Shown here: in pieces, positions 24,678-33,434 of the stretch
Layout of the letters: every line of letters begins with the position of its first letter
How positions within the stretch are numbered: the first letter of the stretch is position 1
Source: Pseudomonas fuscovaginae SE-1
Lineage (GTDB): Bacteria; Pseudomonadota; Gammaproteobacteria; Pseudomonadales; Pseudomonadaceae
Assembly (NCBI RefSeq): GCF_000364705.1
Contig: NZ_AQOH01000082.1
Span: 1 to 42,037 of the forward strand
Length of the DNA stretch: 42,037 bases
Direction of reading: 5' to 3'
Position numbers and translations under genes: made by a program
The notes under the pieces: generated by a model
Seen by the model: the letters and a program-made list of their open reading frames with translations, nothing else
Databases searched by the model: none
Told to the model about the DNA's origin: nothing

Positions 24678-25499
24678 TCAGCCGGGTTGGGTGACCTTGC
24701 GCAGGTCCAGCTTGAGCTGGGCCTCTTTCGCCTGGGCATCGGCCAGCCGATACAACTCGATAGTGCCGTCCCAGTGCTCGATCAGCGCCGTGCAGGATTC
24801 GACCCAGTCACCGCAGTTCAGGTACTCCACTTCGCCGACCTGACGGATTTCGGCATGGTGGATATGCCCGCAGATCACGCCATCGAGTCCACGCTTCACG
24901 CATTCGTGAGCGATGGCCTCTTCGAAGTCGCTGATGAAATTCACCGCAGTCTTGACCTTGTGCTTCAGATACGCCGACAGCGACCAGTAGCCATAACCGT
25001 AGCGGGCCCGCCAATGGTTCAGCCAGCGGTTGAGGGTCAGGGTGAACTCATAGGCCGAATCGCCGAGAAACGCCAGCCAGCGGTGGTAACGGGTGATCAC
25101 GTCGAACTGGTCGCCGTGGATCACCAGCAGCTTGCGGCCGTCGGCGGTCACGTGCACGGCTTCGTCCACCAGTTGGATATTGCCGAGGATCAGCTTCGAG
25201 TAGCGGCGCAGGAATTCGTCGTGGTTGCCGGTGACATAGACCACCTCGGTACCACGTTTGCTCATGGTCAGCAGGCGGCGGATCACGTTGGTGTGCGCCT
25301 GGGGCCAGTACATACCGCCACGCATCTTCCAGCCGTCGATGATATCGCCGACCAGGTAGATACGGTCGGCGTGATAGCCCTTGAGAAACTGCGACAGATG
25401 CTCGGCCTGGCAATCGCGGGTGCCGAGGTGCACATCGGAAATCCACAGGGTTCGCACACGCTGCTTGCGACTGGGTTTGGCGAGCTCCGCACGGGTCAT
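24678..25499 (-). CDS. UDP-2,3-diacylglucosamine diphosphatase-like metallophosphoesterase
   Basis: 273 residues, calcineurin-like metallophosphoesterase of the LpxH-related group. The metal motifs are all present: ISDVHLGTRDC, GDIIDGWKM, GNHDEFLRRY, VIHGDQFD and GHIHHAE. LpxH proper is shorter (about 240 residues) and Pseudomonas usually has it elsewhere, so this is likely the second, less characterised paralogue. Two ATG codons lie at 25503-25505 and 25497-25499; I chose the second because the CGGAGA site is then at normal distance. It is divergent from an AraC gene. Confidence 0.85.
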   Translation of the reverse strand: MTRAELAKPSRKQRVRTLWISDVHLGTRDCQAEHLSQFLKGYHADRIYLVGDIIDGWKMRGGMYWPQAHTNVIRRLLTMSKRGTEVVYVTGNHDEFLRRYSKLILGNIQLVDEAVHVTADGRKLLVIHGDQFDVITRYHRWLAFLGDSAYEFTLTLNRWLNHWRARYGYGYWSLSAYLKHKVKTAVNFISDFEEAIAHECVKRGLDGVICGHIHHAEIRQVGEVEYLNCGDWVESCTALIEHWDGTIELYRLADAQAKEAQLKLDLRKVTQPG

Positions 25500-25630
25500 G
25501 GGCATTCTCCGGATTTTTCCTGAGCTTGCACCGGGGCAGTGAACTGACCATGACAGAAAAACGACAGTCCTGTGACAGCCGCCGAAGCGGCCCAACCGGT
25601 GTAGACTGGAAATCTGCCGAGGAGACCGCC

Positions 25631-26386
25631 ATGGGCCCGTTCCTGACCCTGCGCCAATACAGCGAAGAACTGATCGTCCACAGCCATGCCCATGCCCAAT
25701 TGGTGTTCGGCCTGTCCGGTCGGCTCGACTTCGAAATCGAGGGCCGCGGCAGCCGGGTGGTGCAGCAGAGCGTCGCGGTGGTGCCCTACGATGCCCATCA
25801 CACCTGCGGCAGCCCGGACGGCAGTCGCTGCCTGGTGCTCGACGTGCCGGACGAACACTGGCTGGTACAGTCGCTGGGAGACCACGCCGACGCCAGCCGC
25901 CGCCTGATCGACCGGGCCGGCTCGTTGGCGCTCAATGCCAGCCAGGGCCGCCTGGTCGACTGGCTGGCCAACAGCCCGGTGCAGGACCCGCTGATCGCCC
26001 GCCAGGGCGCAGTGCTGCTGTTGGCCAGCCTGAACACACCGGCGGCGGCGATCGCCGACAAACACCTGCCCCTGGCGGCCCTCGACGCCCATATCGATCG
26101 TTATGCCGCGCGCCCGCTGGAAGTCGCCGATCTGGCACGCATCGCCGGCCTGTCCAACGCCCGGCTGCATGCCCGGTTCATGGCCGAATGCGGGCAGACA
26201 CCGATGGAGTACATTCGCACCCGTCGGCTACGGCTCGCCCTCGGCCTGTTGCGCGAGTCCGCGCTGCCAGTCGGCGAGATCGCCGTGCGGGTCGGCTACA
26301 GCTCCCAGAGCGCCTTCTGCGCCGCCATCCTGCGCGAGTTCGGTGCTTCGCCGACCGCCTTGCGTCGCGAGCCTGGCGACAACTGA
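25631..26386 (+). CDS. AraC family regulator with cupin sensor domain
   Basis: 251 residues. An N-terminal cupin (HSHAHAQLVFGLSGRLDFEI, then VAVVPYDAHHTC) is followed by the AraC HTH pair (LARIAGLSNARLHARFMAEC and EIAVRVGYSSQSAFCAAI, ending FGASPTALR). I chose the ATG at 25631 because GAGGAGACCGCC precedes it; the frame is open back to 25526. The EamA transporter gene follows 78 bases later on the same strand, a common regulator-exporter pairing. Confidence 0.9.
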   Translation: MGPFLTLRQYSEELIVHSHAHAQLVFGLSGRLDFEIEGRGSRVVQQSVAVVPYDAHHTCGSPDGSRCLVLDVPDEHWLVQSLGDHADASRRLIDRAGSLALNASQGRLVDWLANSPVQDPLIARQGAVLLLASLNTPAAAIADKHLPLAALDAHIDRYAARPLEVADLARIAGLSNARLHARFMAECGQTPMEYIRTRRLRLALGLLRESALPVGEIAVRVGYSSQSAFCAAILREFGASPTALRREPGDN

Positions 26387-26464
26387 CGCGAGTCCCGCGA
26401 CAGACAGCGATACGCCTTGCGCCCTAGACTGCCTGCTCGTGCATAACCGCTTCCAAGGATCAAC

Positions 26465-27355
26465 ATGACGCCCCGCTCCGCCCTCGGCGCCTTGCACATC
26501 GGTGCATTGATGTTCGGCCTGACCGGCGTGTTCGGCAAACTCGCCGTCGCCGCTCCCGCCATCATCGTCTTCGGACGCGCAAGCTTTGCCGTGCTCGCCC
26601 TCGTGGTGTTCGCCAGTCTCTCGCGCAATAACCGCTGGCAGCGCCTGCAGGCGCGGGACTGGCGCCGCCTGCTGGGCAGCGGCCTGTTGCTGGCCGGACA
26701 CTGGGTCAGTTTCTTCCTCGCGGTGAAGGTCGGCGGTGTTGCCGTCGCCACCCTGGGGTTTGCCAGTTTTCCGGCATTCACCGTGATCCTCGAAGGGGTG
26801 ATTTTCCGCGAACGCATCCGCCTGAATGAGATGCTCCTGGTGCTGCTGGTCAGTATCGGCCTGGTGCTGGTCACTCCCGAATTCGACCTCGCCAGCCAGG
26901 CCACCACCGGTTTGCTCTGGGCCGTGCTGTCCGGGCTGCTGTTCTCGCTGCTGTCGCTGAACAACCGGGCCGGTTCCGGTCGAATCAGCGCGGTTCAGGC
27001 GGCGTTGTGCCAGAACCTGGTGGTCGCGGCGTGCCTGCTGCCCTGGGCCGGCCCCGGCCTTGGCGAGGTTCGCGCACTGGACTGGCTGTGGCTGGCGCTG
27101 CTCGGGGTGTTCTGTACGGCGGTCGCGCATAGCCTGTTCGTGGCCAGCCTGGCGGTGATCAAGGCCCGCACCGCCGCCGTGGTCTTCGCCATGGAACCGG
27201 TCTACGGGATCATCGCCGCCTGGCTGCTGTTCGGTGAAAGTCCCAGTGCGCGCATGCTGCTCGGCGGAGTATTGATCATCGTCGCAATCGTGCTGTCGAG
27301 CCTGCTGAGCGGCGCGCCCCGTCGAAAGAACCTGGAAGTTGCAGCCGCCCCGTGA
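26465..27355 (+). CDS. EamA/DMT family transporter
   Basis: 296 residues with ten predicted membrane helices in two EamA repeats (LIGALMFGLTGVFGKLA in the first, ALLGVFCTAVAHSLFV and AVVFAMEPVYGIIAAWLLFGE in the second). The second repeat ends in the usual helical EamA signature. Members export metabolites or amino acids; the substrate cannot be inferred. AAGGATCAAC precedes the ATG. It probably responds to the AraC regulator upstream. Confidence 0.9.
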   Translation: MTPRSALGALHIGALMFGLTGVFGKLAVAAPAIIVFGRASFAVLALVVFASLSRNNRWQRLQARDWRRLLGSGLLLAGHWVSFFLAVKVGGVAVATLGFASFPAFTVILEGVIFRERIRLNEMLLVLLVSIGLVLVTPEFDLASQATTGLLWAVLSGLLFSLLSLNNRAGSGRISAVQAALCQNLVVAACLLPWAGPGLGEVRALDWLWLALLGVFCTAVAHSLFVASLAVIKARTAAVVFAMEPVYGIIAAWLLFGESPSARMLLGGVLIIVAIVLSSLLSGAPRRKNLEVAAAP

Positions 27356-27500
27356 TTTTCGGTGGCTGTCCTATACTTGCAGCATCCGCAACAGCCAGCC
27401 GTCGTTCCCCGGATAGCAGGGCTGCTCGGCGACAGCGGCAGTGATCCAGCAGTAGCTCGATGCCAGTTGCCCTCCAACTCAAACTGTGGAGGGTTCATCC

Positions 27501-27797
27501 ATGGAATTCATCAGTCTCCTGATTCAACTGGTCAGCGGTGCAGTGGGTGGCAATATCGCCGGCGCCGCCACCGACAAGTACAGCCTCGGTCCCTGGTTCA
27601 ATTCACTGGCAGGCGGCATCGGTGGGGTGGTGCTCAGCCAGGTGCTGGCGGTGATCACCAACGGCAGTTTCGGCGGGGACGTCGGCAACCTCGACCTGAC
27701 TTCGATTGCCAGCGGTATCGCCAGCGGGGGGGTCGGCGGTGCGATACTGAGCCTGGTAGCGGGCTTCATCAAGGCCAGGCTCACCCGTTCCGAGTGA
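27501..27797 (+). CDS. small glycine-rich membrane protein
   Basis: 98 residues. It has two or three hydrophobic Gly/Ala-rich stretches (ISLLIQLVSGAVGGNIAGA, LAGGIGGVVLSQVLAVI, GIASGGVGGAILSLVAGFI), suggesting an inner membrane protein with closely packed helices. I chose the ATG at 27501 because TGGAGGGTTCATCC precedes it; a GTG at 27486 is in frame. It is a conserved Pseudomonas hypothetical, sometimes misnamed as a DNA methyltransferase; no function is known to me. A long hairpin separates it from the convergent SelT-like gene. Confidence 0.75.
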   Translation: MEFISLLIQLVSGAVGGNIAGAATDKYSLGPWFNSLAGGIGGVVLSQVLAVITNGSFGGDVGNLDLTSIASGIASGGVGGAILSLVAGFIKARLTRSE

Positions 27798-27809
27798 CCC
27801 CGCCCGGCA

Positions 27810-27846
27810 TGACGTCGTTGCCAGTCGAGCGATGACAATGACGTCA
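27810..27846. terminator. hairpin between convergent genes
   Basis: TGACGTCGTTG (27810-27820) pairs with CAATGACGTCA (27836-27846), 11 bp with one G-T pair and a 15-base loop. It sits between the two stop codons of the convergent genes. No T run follows. Confidence 0.4.
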
Positions 27847-27853
27847 GTGCCTC

Positions 27854-28138
27854 TCAACGAGCCTCGTTATGGCCCAGGTCACGTTCCGGATCGATCTGGT
27901 CACGTACCCGTTGCTTGAGCACCTTGGCCTCGGGAAAACCGCCGTCGGCCTTGCGCTCCCAGATCTGCACGGCATTGCAGGTGATGCGGAACACTCCGCC
28001 TGTGCCGGGCTCCAGGGACACCTTGCCCAGATCGTCGGAGAAGGTGCTCAGCAGCTCCTGGGCCAGCCAGGCGGCCCGTAACAGCCATTGGCACTGGGTG
28101 CAGTAGGTGATGACGATTTCCGGTTTGACGGTGCTCAT
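27854..28138 (-). CDS. SelT/SelW/SelH family (Rdx) protein
   Basis: 94 residues with a thioredoxin-like fold. The redox motif is CTQC (C13-C16), where animal selenoproteins have CxxU. The ITCNAVQIWERK and AKVLKQRVRD stretches are typical of the Rdx family. A redox or protein-thiol role is likely but unproven in bacteria. It starts 10 bases after the end of the FimV-like gene on the same strand, so the two are probably co-transcribed. Confidence 0.88.
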   Translation of the reverse strand: MSTVKPEIVITYCTQCQWLLRAAWLAQELLSTFSDDLGKVSLEPGTGGVFRITCNAVQIWERKADGGFPEAKVLKQRVRDQIDPERDLGHNEAR

Positions 28139-28148
28139 GATCGGCCCC

Positions 28149-30305
28149 CTAGCGGATACTGGCCAGCAGGGTGCGCGCCGTCTGCTTCAACGGTTCGTCA
28201 CCCTCCCTGAGCAGTTCGTGCAGCAACTGGCTGGCGTGATCGAGGTCGCCGACATTGATGAAGGTCTGCGCCTGCTCCAGTTTGCTGGCCGAGGCCTGCT
28301 CACGCTCCAGGCTGTCGAAATCCACTTCCAGCGGCTCGATATCCAGGGGCTGCTCATCACTCATGAAACTGTCGAGAAACTCGTCGTCCAGGCTATCGCC
28401 GTCCAGCGACAGGCTCAGTTCGTCTGCCAGCGGCCGCTCGGGTGCCGGCTCGGCGAAATCGCTGAGAAACTGCTCGTCGGGCATCTCGAACACCTGCGGC
28501 AGCTCGTTGAGGTTGCTGGCGAACTGCGGATCGACGCCGGACAGCGCCGAGGGTTCTTCGTGGGCCTTGCCTCGTTGCGACAGGGTGTTGTCGAACGGGC
28601 TGACCAGATCCCAGTCCGAATCCATCGACAGGTCGTCGAGGTTGAGCTGGAACTCGTCTTCCCGTGGTGCCGGCTCAGGCTCGGATTTGGCCTCGGGCTC
28701 CTTTTCCAGCCAGTCGGCGGCGAGCACCGGGGCGGCCAGCGTCGCAGCGCCAGCCACGGCGGCAGGAGCAACGACCGCTGCCATGGCTGGTGTGGGCGCG
28801 GGTACGGTTGCCACCGGAGCGGCTGACGCCGCCACGTGCAGTTTCGGATGCTTGGCGCGCAGGTCGCGCAGGGTCGACTCGCTGAAACCGGTGTCCAGCA
28901 GATGCCGTTCTTCAACCGTGTAGGCATCGTTGTCACCCTGCTGGGCCAGCACATCCAGCAGGCGCAGGCGCAAATCGGTGCGCTGTGGTTCCTTGAGTAT
29001 GGCCTCGCGCAGAATGCCCGCCGCCTCCTTGAAGCGCCCGTAAGCGATGTAGATGCTCACGCCCTCCAGGGCATCCGGCACTTCACTGGTTTCGCGCCGC
29101 GCCACCGCTGCCAGCGGCTCGTTGTGCTCCGCCGGAGCACTGGCGGTGGCGGCGGGCAGCACACGGGTGAACATCGGCGCATCCTGGGGCAGCGGCGCGG
29201 GGTCGACCGGCAATGGTGTCGGACGGCGCCGGCGACGCACCACCAGGGCGGCCGCCAGCAACAGGAGCAGCACCGCCAGAGCGGCCAGGAGCAAGAGGTT
29301 CAGGCCGCCGGACCTTTCGGCGACCACCGGAGCCGGCGCGACAGGAGGCGCAACCGGCGCTGGCGCAACCACGGAGGCCGCCGGCCTGGCCTCGAGCTCC
29401 GCCAACTGCGCTTGCAGTTCGCCCAGCTGTTTCCGATCATTGGCGATCTGCTCGTCCTGGGTCTTCAGGCGGGCCTGCAGTTCCTCGATGGTTTTTTGCA
29501 GCTGCTGGTTTTCCAGTGTCGCGGCGGCAAGTCGTTCAGCGTTCTGCGCCGCTTCGCTCAGCGCCGCCGCAGGCGCCGCGGCCGTCGCAGCCGTGCTGCC
29601 TGGCACCACGGCAACATCCGGCAGCAGCAGGCTCTGGCCGACAGCCAGTCGCTCGCTGCCCGGGTTGAGCGCACGAATGCCCTGGGACAATTCATTGACA
29701 CTGGCCTTGCTGCCCGCCTCGTTCAAGCGCTTGGCGATGCTCCAGAGGCTGTCGCCCCTGGCCACGGTGTAGCGCTTGCCCTGGGTCGCCGGCGGCGGGG
29801 CCACATCGGCGACAGGCGCCGACTGTTGCACGGCGCTGGTACGCAGTGGCGGGCTGTAGGTGCCGCTGCCCGGAGGATCGAGCAGCACCGTGTATTCGCG
29901 CAGCAGGCGACCGTTGGGCCGGTTGACCTGGATCAGGAAGTTCAGGAAGGGCTCGCTGACCGGCTTGCTCGACTGCACCCGAATGAAGCTGCGGTTGCCC
30001 TGCAGAACCGGCGTGAAACGCAGGTCGTTGAGGAAGAACAGGCGCTCGACGCCGGCCCGGGAGAACTCCTCGGGCGTCGCCAGACTGATCGACAGCTCGC
30101 CTTCGCTCAGGTCTCCGGGATCGATCAGGGCAATTTCCGCATCGAGCGGCTGGCTGAGCGCCGAATGCAGGGTGATGTCACCCAACCCCATGGCCGAAGC
30201 CAGCGCCGGGTGCAGCAGTGACAGTGCCACCACGGCCATCCAGCGCCGTCGGAACAGGGGCTTTTCAGTGGAACACCGCGACACGGACTGCAAACTCTCG
30301 AGCAT
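28149..30305 (-). CDS. FimV-like peptidoglycan-binding (LysM) protein
   Basis: 718 residues. A signal peptide (about 1-38) precedes the FimV N-terminal domain (LGDITLHSALSQPLDAEI, 41-58), then a LysM domain (177-229, RYTVARGDSLWSIAKRL), a coiled coil (about 250-306), a single membrane helix (335-356, LLLLAALAVLLLLLAAAL) followed by RRRRR, a long acidic cytoplasmic region, and a short C-terminal FimV-type helical repeat (about 671-718). It is shorter than the main FimV (about 920 residues) and looks like the second FimV-like protein of Pseudomonas. FimV/HubP proteins organise polar structures and type IV pili. The mature start is uncertain; the ATG at 30305 has GGGATACTC upstream. Confidence 0.85.
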   Translation of the reverse strand: MLESLQSVSRCSTEKPLFRRRWMAVVALSLLHPALASAMGLGDITLHSALSQPLDAEIALIDPGDLSEGELSISLATPEEFSRAGVERLFFLNDLRFTPVLQGNRSFIRVQSSKPVSEPFLNFLIQVNRPNGRLLREYTVLLDPPGSGTYSPPLRTSAVQQSAPVADVAPPPATQGKRYTVARGDSLWSIAKRLNEAGSKASVNELSQGIRALNPGSERLAVGQSLLLPDVAVVPGSTAATAAAPAAALSEAAQNAERLAAATLENQQLQKTIEELQARLKTQDEQIANDRKQLGELQAQLAELEARPAASVVAPAPVAPPVAPAPVVAERSGGLNLLLLAALAVLLLLLAAALVVRRRRRPTPLPVDPAPLPQDAPMFTRVLPAATASAPAEHNEPLAAVARRETSEVPDALEGVSIYIAYGRFKEAAGILREAILKEPQRTDLRLRLLDVLAQQGDNDAYTVEERHLLDTGFSESTLRDLRAKHPKLHVAASAAPVATVPAPTPAMAAVVAPAAVAGAATLAAPVLAADWLEKEPEAKSEPEPAPREDEFQLNLDDLSMDSDWDLVSPFDNTLSQRGKAHEEPSALSGVDPQFASNLNELPQVFEMPDEQFLSDFAEPAPERPLADELSLSLDGDSLDDEFLDSFMSDEQPLDIEPLEVDFDSLEREQASASKLEQAQTFINVGDLDHASQLLHELLREGDEPLKQTARTLLASIR

Positions 30306-30330
30306 GAGTATCCCTTAAAGGCCCGACATC

Positions 30331-30349
30331 ACCCCGTGGCCAACGGGGT
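30331..30349. other. hairpin in the marR - fimV-like gap
   Basis: ACCCCGT (30331-30337) and ACGGGGT (30343-30349) pair around GGCCA. It lies 26 bases upstream of the fimV-like ATG, in its leader, and lacks a T run. Confidence 0.35.
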
Positions 30350-30383
30350 ACGAATGCCAACACAATACACAGAACCAGTAAAT

Positions 30384-30413
30384 CTTATAGTCTGCCGGCC
30401 AGGGATTCTCCAA
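30384..30413 (-). promoter_or_regulatory. candidate sigma70 promoter of the fimV-like gene
   Basis: On the minus strand TTGGAG (30413-30408) and TATAAG (30389-30384) are separated by 18 bases and match the hexamers at 4/6 and 5/6. Transcription would start near 30377, about 70 bases ahead of the ATG. Confidence 0.4.
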
Positions 30414-30434
30414 ATCCGGCAGAGCGGGAATGCC

Positions 30435-30869
30435 TCAGGATTTTTCCAGGTTCGCCAGGATCCGGCTGTGAACCCGCATGCTGATGCGCAGGTCCTCTTC
30501 GTCGACGCCCTCGAACAGTTCATGGCGCAAGGCGGTGGCAATGGTTTCGATCTGCTCGATCAACGGCCGTGCCGGCGCGCACAGCACGATCTTCTTGGCC
30601 CGGCGGTCCTCGACCACCGAGTGACGCTGGACCAGCCCCTGGGTTTCCAGGCTGTCGAGCAGGCGGGCCAGGGTCGGGCCTTCCACTCCGACGCTCTGGG
30701 CCAGCTCACGCTGGGTCGGCGCCTCGGAAAAACGCGCCAGGTGCAGCAACACCAGCCAACGGGCCTGGGACAGTCCCAGGCCGGCCAGGCGGCGATCCAG
30801 TTCGGCACGCCAGCCACGGGACATTTGCGCCAGTTGCATGCCAAAACGGTGTTCATCGGTTAACGACAT
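30435..30869 (-). CDS. MarR family transcriptional regulator, SlyA-like
   Basis: 144 residues, winged-helix repressor. LSQARWLVLLHLARF, the recognition region RELAQSVGVEGPTLARLLDSL and the wing DRRAKKIVL are the MarR/SlyA signature. Such proteins are dimeric repressors that respond to small aromatic ligands or oxidation. The ATG at 30867-30869 has only GAGTTTCCT upstream. A perfect 13-bp inverted repeat at 30904-30916, 35 bases ahead of the start, is a good autoregulatory operator. Confidence 0.92.
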   Translation of the reverse strand: MSLTDEHRFGMQLAQMSRGWRAELDRRLAGLGLSQARWLVLLHLARFSEAPTQRELAQSVGVEGPTLARLLDSLETQGLVQRHSVVEDRRAKKIVLCAPARPLIEQIETIATALRHELFEGVDEEDLRISMRVHSRILANLEKS

Positions 30870-30903
30870 AGGAAACTCATGGTCAGACTTGAAAATAGAT
30901 AAA

Positions 30904-30916
30904 ACTAATTATTAGT
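30904..30916. promoter_or_regulatory. candidate MarR operator
   Basis: ACTAATTATTAGT is a perfect inverted repeat (ACTAAT-T-ATTAGT) in an AT-rich patch just upstream of the marR-type gene. MarR/SlyA proteins bind AT-rich palindromes of this kind. Confidence 0.5.
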
Positions 30917-31021
30917 CAGCTAAGCATGGAGCCTGGCTGGAGGCAAGGCCTGAGCCGTCTGCAAACATGACTTGTCGCAAATAACCCAGAGATAGGCCGG
31001 GAATCCTGCATTTCCCTCTCC

Positions 31022-33151
31022 TCATAGTTCGAATTCGGCTTGCAGGGCGGCTCGCACGCAATACAGGACCCCCTCGGGTACACGTCCGGCGAACAGTTCG
31101 GCAACCTCGCTCACGGCAGGCAGTTGGCCCTCGCCGTCGAGGAAGGTGTCCTGGATTTCCCCCAGCAGGTCCTCGGGCAAGTCCAGGGCCTGCTCCAGCG
31201 ACAACTGCTGGCGGCCAATGGCTTCGGCCAGCAGCGTGTAGACGTTCTTCTCCGAGCATTGCAACTGGCCGGCGATCTGCAGCGGGGTCATGCCGGCACG
31301 CGCCAGGCTGATCAGCTCGTGACGGATATCGACCACCGCCCTGGGCGTCTCGGCCTCGCCGGCCAGCACCTCGAGGAACGCCTCGCCATAACGCTCCAGC
31401 TTGCGCGCACCGACGCCGCTGACCCGGGCCATCTCGGCCATGCTGGTCGGCTGGCTGCGCAACATTTCCAGCAGCGTCGAGTCGGGGAAGATGACATACG
31501 GCGGCACGGCATGTTCCTGGGCCAGCTTGCGGCGCAGGGCGCGCAGGGCTTCCCACTGCTCGCGCTCCTCGCCCCGCACCAGTTGGCTGGCCGGGCTGGC
31601 GGAAACGCTCTTGGCCGCGACCTGCGGCTTGAGGTCGCGGCGCAGCTCCAGTGTGACCTCACCGCGCAGCAGCGGCCGACAGCTGTCGCTCAGGCGCAGG
31701 CCGCCATAGCCTTCGATGTCGATATCGGCGAGGCCGCGCGCCACCAACTGCCGGAACAGCGAGCGCCACTCGCCCTCGCTGAGTGCCTTGCCGACGCCGA
31801 ACACCGCCAGGTGCTGATGACCGAAGCTGCGGACCTTGTCGTTCTCCTTGCCCAGCAGCACATCCACCAGGTGACCGACACCATAGCGCTGGCCGGTGCG
31901 ATAGATCGCCGACAACGCCTGGCGCGCCGGCTCGGTGGCGTCCCAGGTCTGGACTCCGTCGACGCAGTTGTCGCAGTGGCCGCAGGGTTGCGGCAGGTCC
32001 TCATCGAAATAGGCCAACAGCGTCTGGCGGCGGCAACGGGTCTCTTCGCACAGCGCCAGCATGGCGTCGAGCTTGTGATGCTCCAGACGCTTGTGGCGCT
32101 CGTCGCCTTCGGAGTTCTGCAGCATCTGCTTGAGCATCACCACATCCTGCAGGCCGTAGGCCATCCAGGCGTCCGCCGGCAAGCCGTCACGACCGGCCCG
32201 GCCGGTCTCCTGATAGTAGGCCTCCACGGACTTGGGCAGGTCGAGGTGGGCGACATAACGCACGTTGGACTTGTCGATACCCATGCCGAAGGCGATGGTC
32301 GCGACCATGATCAGGCCTTCCTCGTTGAGGAAGCGCTTCTGGTTCTCCGCACGGGTTTCGGCGGGCAGCCCGGCGTGGTACGGCAACGCCGGGAACCCCT
32401 GCTCGCAAAGCAGCGCGGCGACTTCGTCGACCTTCTTGCGCGACAGGCAGTAGACGATCCCGGAGTCGGCCCGGCGCTGCGAAAGGAACGCCAGCAACTG
32501 CTTGCGTGGCTGCTCCTTGGGCACGATGCGGTAGAAGATGTTCGGCCGGTCGAAGCTGGAGAGAAACCGTTCGGCATTCTCCAGGTGCAGGCGGTTGACG
32601 ATCTCCTCGCGGGTACGCTTGTCGGCGGTGGCGGTCAGGGCGATGCGCGGCACGTTGGGGAACATCTCGGCCAACTGGCCCAGTTGCAGGTATTCCGGAC
32701 GGAAGTCGTGGCCCCATTGCGACACGCAGTGGGCTTCGTCGATGGCGAACAGGGCGATGTCGAGGTTCTGCAGGAACGCCAGCATGCGCGGCTGCACCAG
32801 GCGCTCGGGCGCCAGATAGAGCATTTTCACCTCGCCGCGACGAATCCGCGCGGCCAGTTCGCGCTGCTGCTCGGCGCTCAGCGTCGAGTTCAGCGCCGCC
32901 GCCGCCACGCCGAGTTCCTCCAGCGTCGCGACCTGGTCGTCCATCAGCGCGATCAACGGCGATACCACCACCGCCAGGCCCTCGCGCAGCAGCGCCGGCA
33001 CCTGGTAGCACAGCGATTTGCCGCCACCGGTCGGCATCAGCACCAGGGCGTCGCCGCCATTGGCCACGCGCTCAATAATGGCACCCTGGCGACCGCGGAA
33101 GCTGTCGTAACCGAAGATGTCCTTGAGGACGCGTTGAGCCTGTTCGAGCAT
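31022..33151 (-). CDS. recQ: ATP-dependent DNA helicase RecQ
   Basis: 709 residues, longer than E. coli RecQ (609). Order: helicase core with Walker A MPTGGGKSLC, DEAH box FAIDEAHCVSQWGHDF and TGRAGRDG; zinc-binding region with CRRQ and CGHCDNC; winged helix; HRDC domain (about 530-600, LRRKLAQEHAVPPYVIF); and an extra C-terminal helical region (RHELISLARAGMTPLQIAGQ) that looks like a helix-turn-helix. RecQ unwinds forks and recombination intermediates. I chose the ATG at 33149-33151 because TTGGAGTGGCT precedes it; the frame is open back to 33259. Confidence 0.95.
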   Translation of the reverse strand: MLEQAQRVLKDIFGYDSFRGRQGAIIERVANGGDALVLMPTGGGKSLCYQVPALLREGLAVVVSPLIALMDDQVATLEELGVAAAALNSTLSAEQQRELAARIRRGEVKMLYLAPERLVQPRMLAFLQNLDIALFAIDEAHCVSQWGHDFRPEYLQLGQLAEMFPNVPRIALTATADKRTREEIVNRLHLENAERFLSSFDRPNIFYRIVPKEQPRKQLLAFLSQRRADSGIVYCLSRKKVDEVAALLCEQGFPALPYHAGLPAETRAENQKRFLNEEGLIMVATIAFGMGIDKSNVRYVAHLDLPKSVEAYYQETGRAGRDGLPADAWMAYGLQDVVMLKQMLQNSEGDERHKRLEHHKLDAMLALCEETRCRRQTLLAYFDEDLPQPCGHCDNCVDGVQTWDATEPARQALSAIYRTGQRYGVGHLVDVLLGKENDKVRSFGHQHLAVFGVGKALSEGEWRSLFRQLVARGLADIDIEGYGGLRLSDSCRPLLRGEVTLELRRDLKPQVAAKSVSASPASQLVRGEEREQWEALRALRRKLAQEHAVPPYVIFPDSTLLEMLRSQPTSMAEMARVSGVGARKLERYGEAFLEVLAGEAETPRAVVDIRHELISLARAGMTPLQIAGQLQCSEKNVYTLLAEAIGRQQLSLEQALDLPEDLLGEIQDTFLDGEGQLPAVSEVAELFAGRVPEGVLYCVRAALQAEFEL

Positions 33152-33434
33152 AGCCACTCCAAAAATCACCGAAACGCCCCTGCAAAGGCTGGTCGAAAAG
33201 CCGCTGTCCTGACGAAAAAAACCGTAAGCGGGCATTTCTCCAGCCCTCGCGACCCGCAACGGGGCATCACAAAACGCGGCAGTATACCCGAGCGTTATCC
33301 GGCAGAGGGCCCTGCCGGTCGATCAACGACTATCCTTAATGAGGAGCGAAACCGCGCAAATCTATGTGTTTGCTGGCCTGCGAGCTCAAGAACGCCTAGA
33401 ATTCAACATCGTTTATTCCCAAGGTAGCCCCCTC

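Noticed and set aside
24678..25499. Naming the metallophosphoesterase LpxH
   Set aside because: It is longer than LpxH and Pseudomonas usually has LpxH elsewhere; the metal motifs only fix the superfamily.
31040..33427. A 795-codon plus-strand frame opposite recQ
   Set aside because: Shadow of recQ. RecQ motifs are complete on the minus strand and the opposite frame has no domain or ribosome site.
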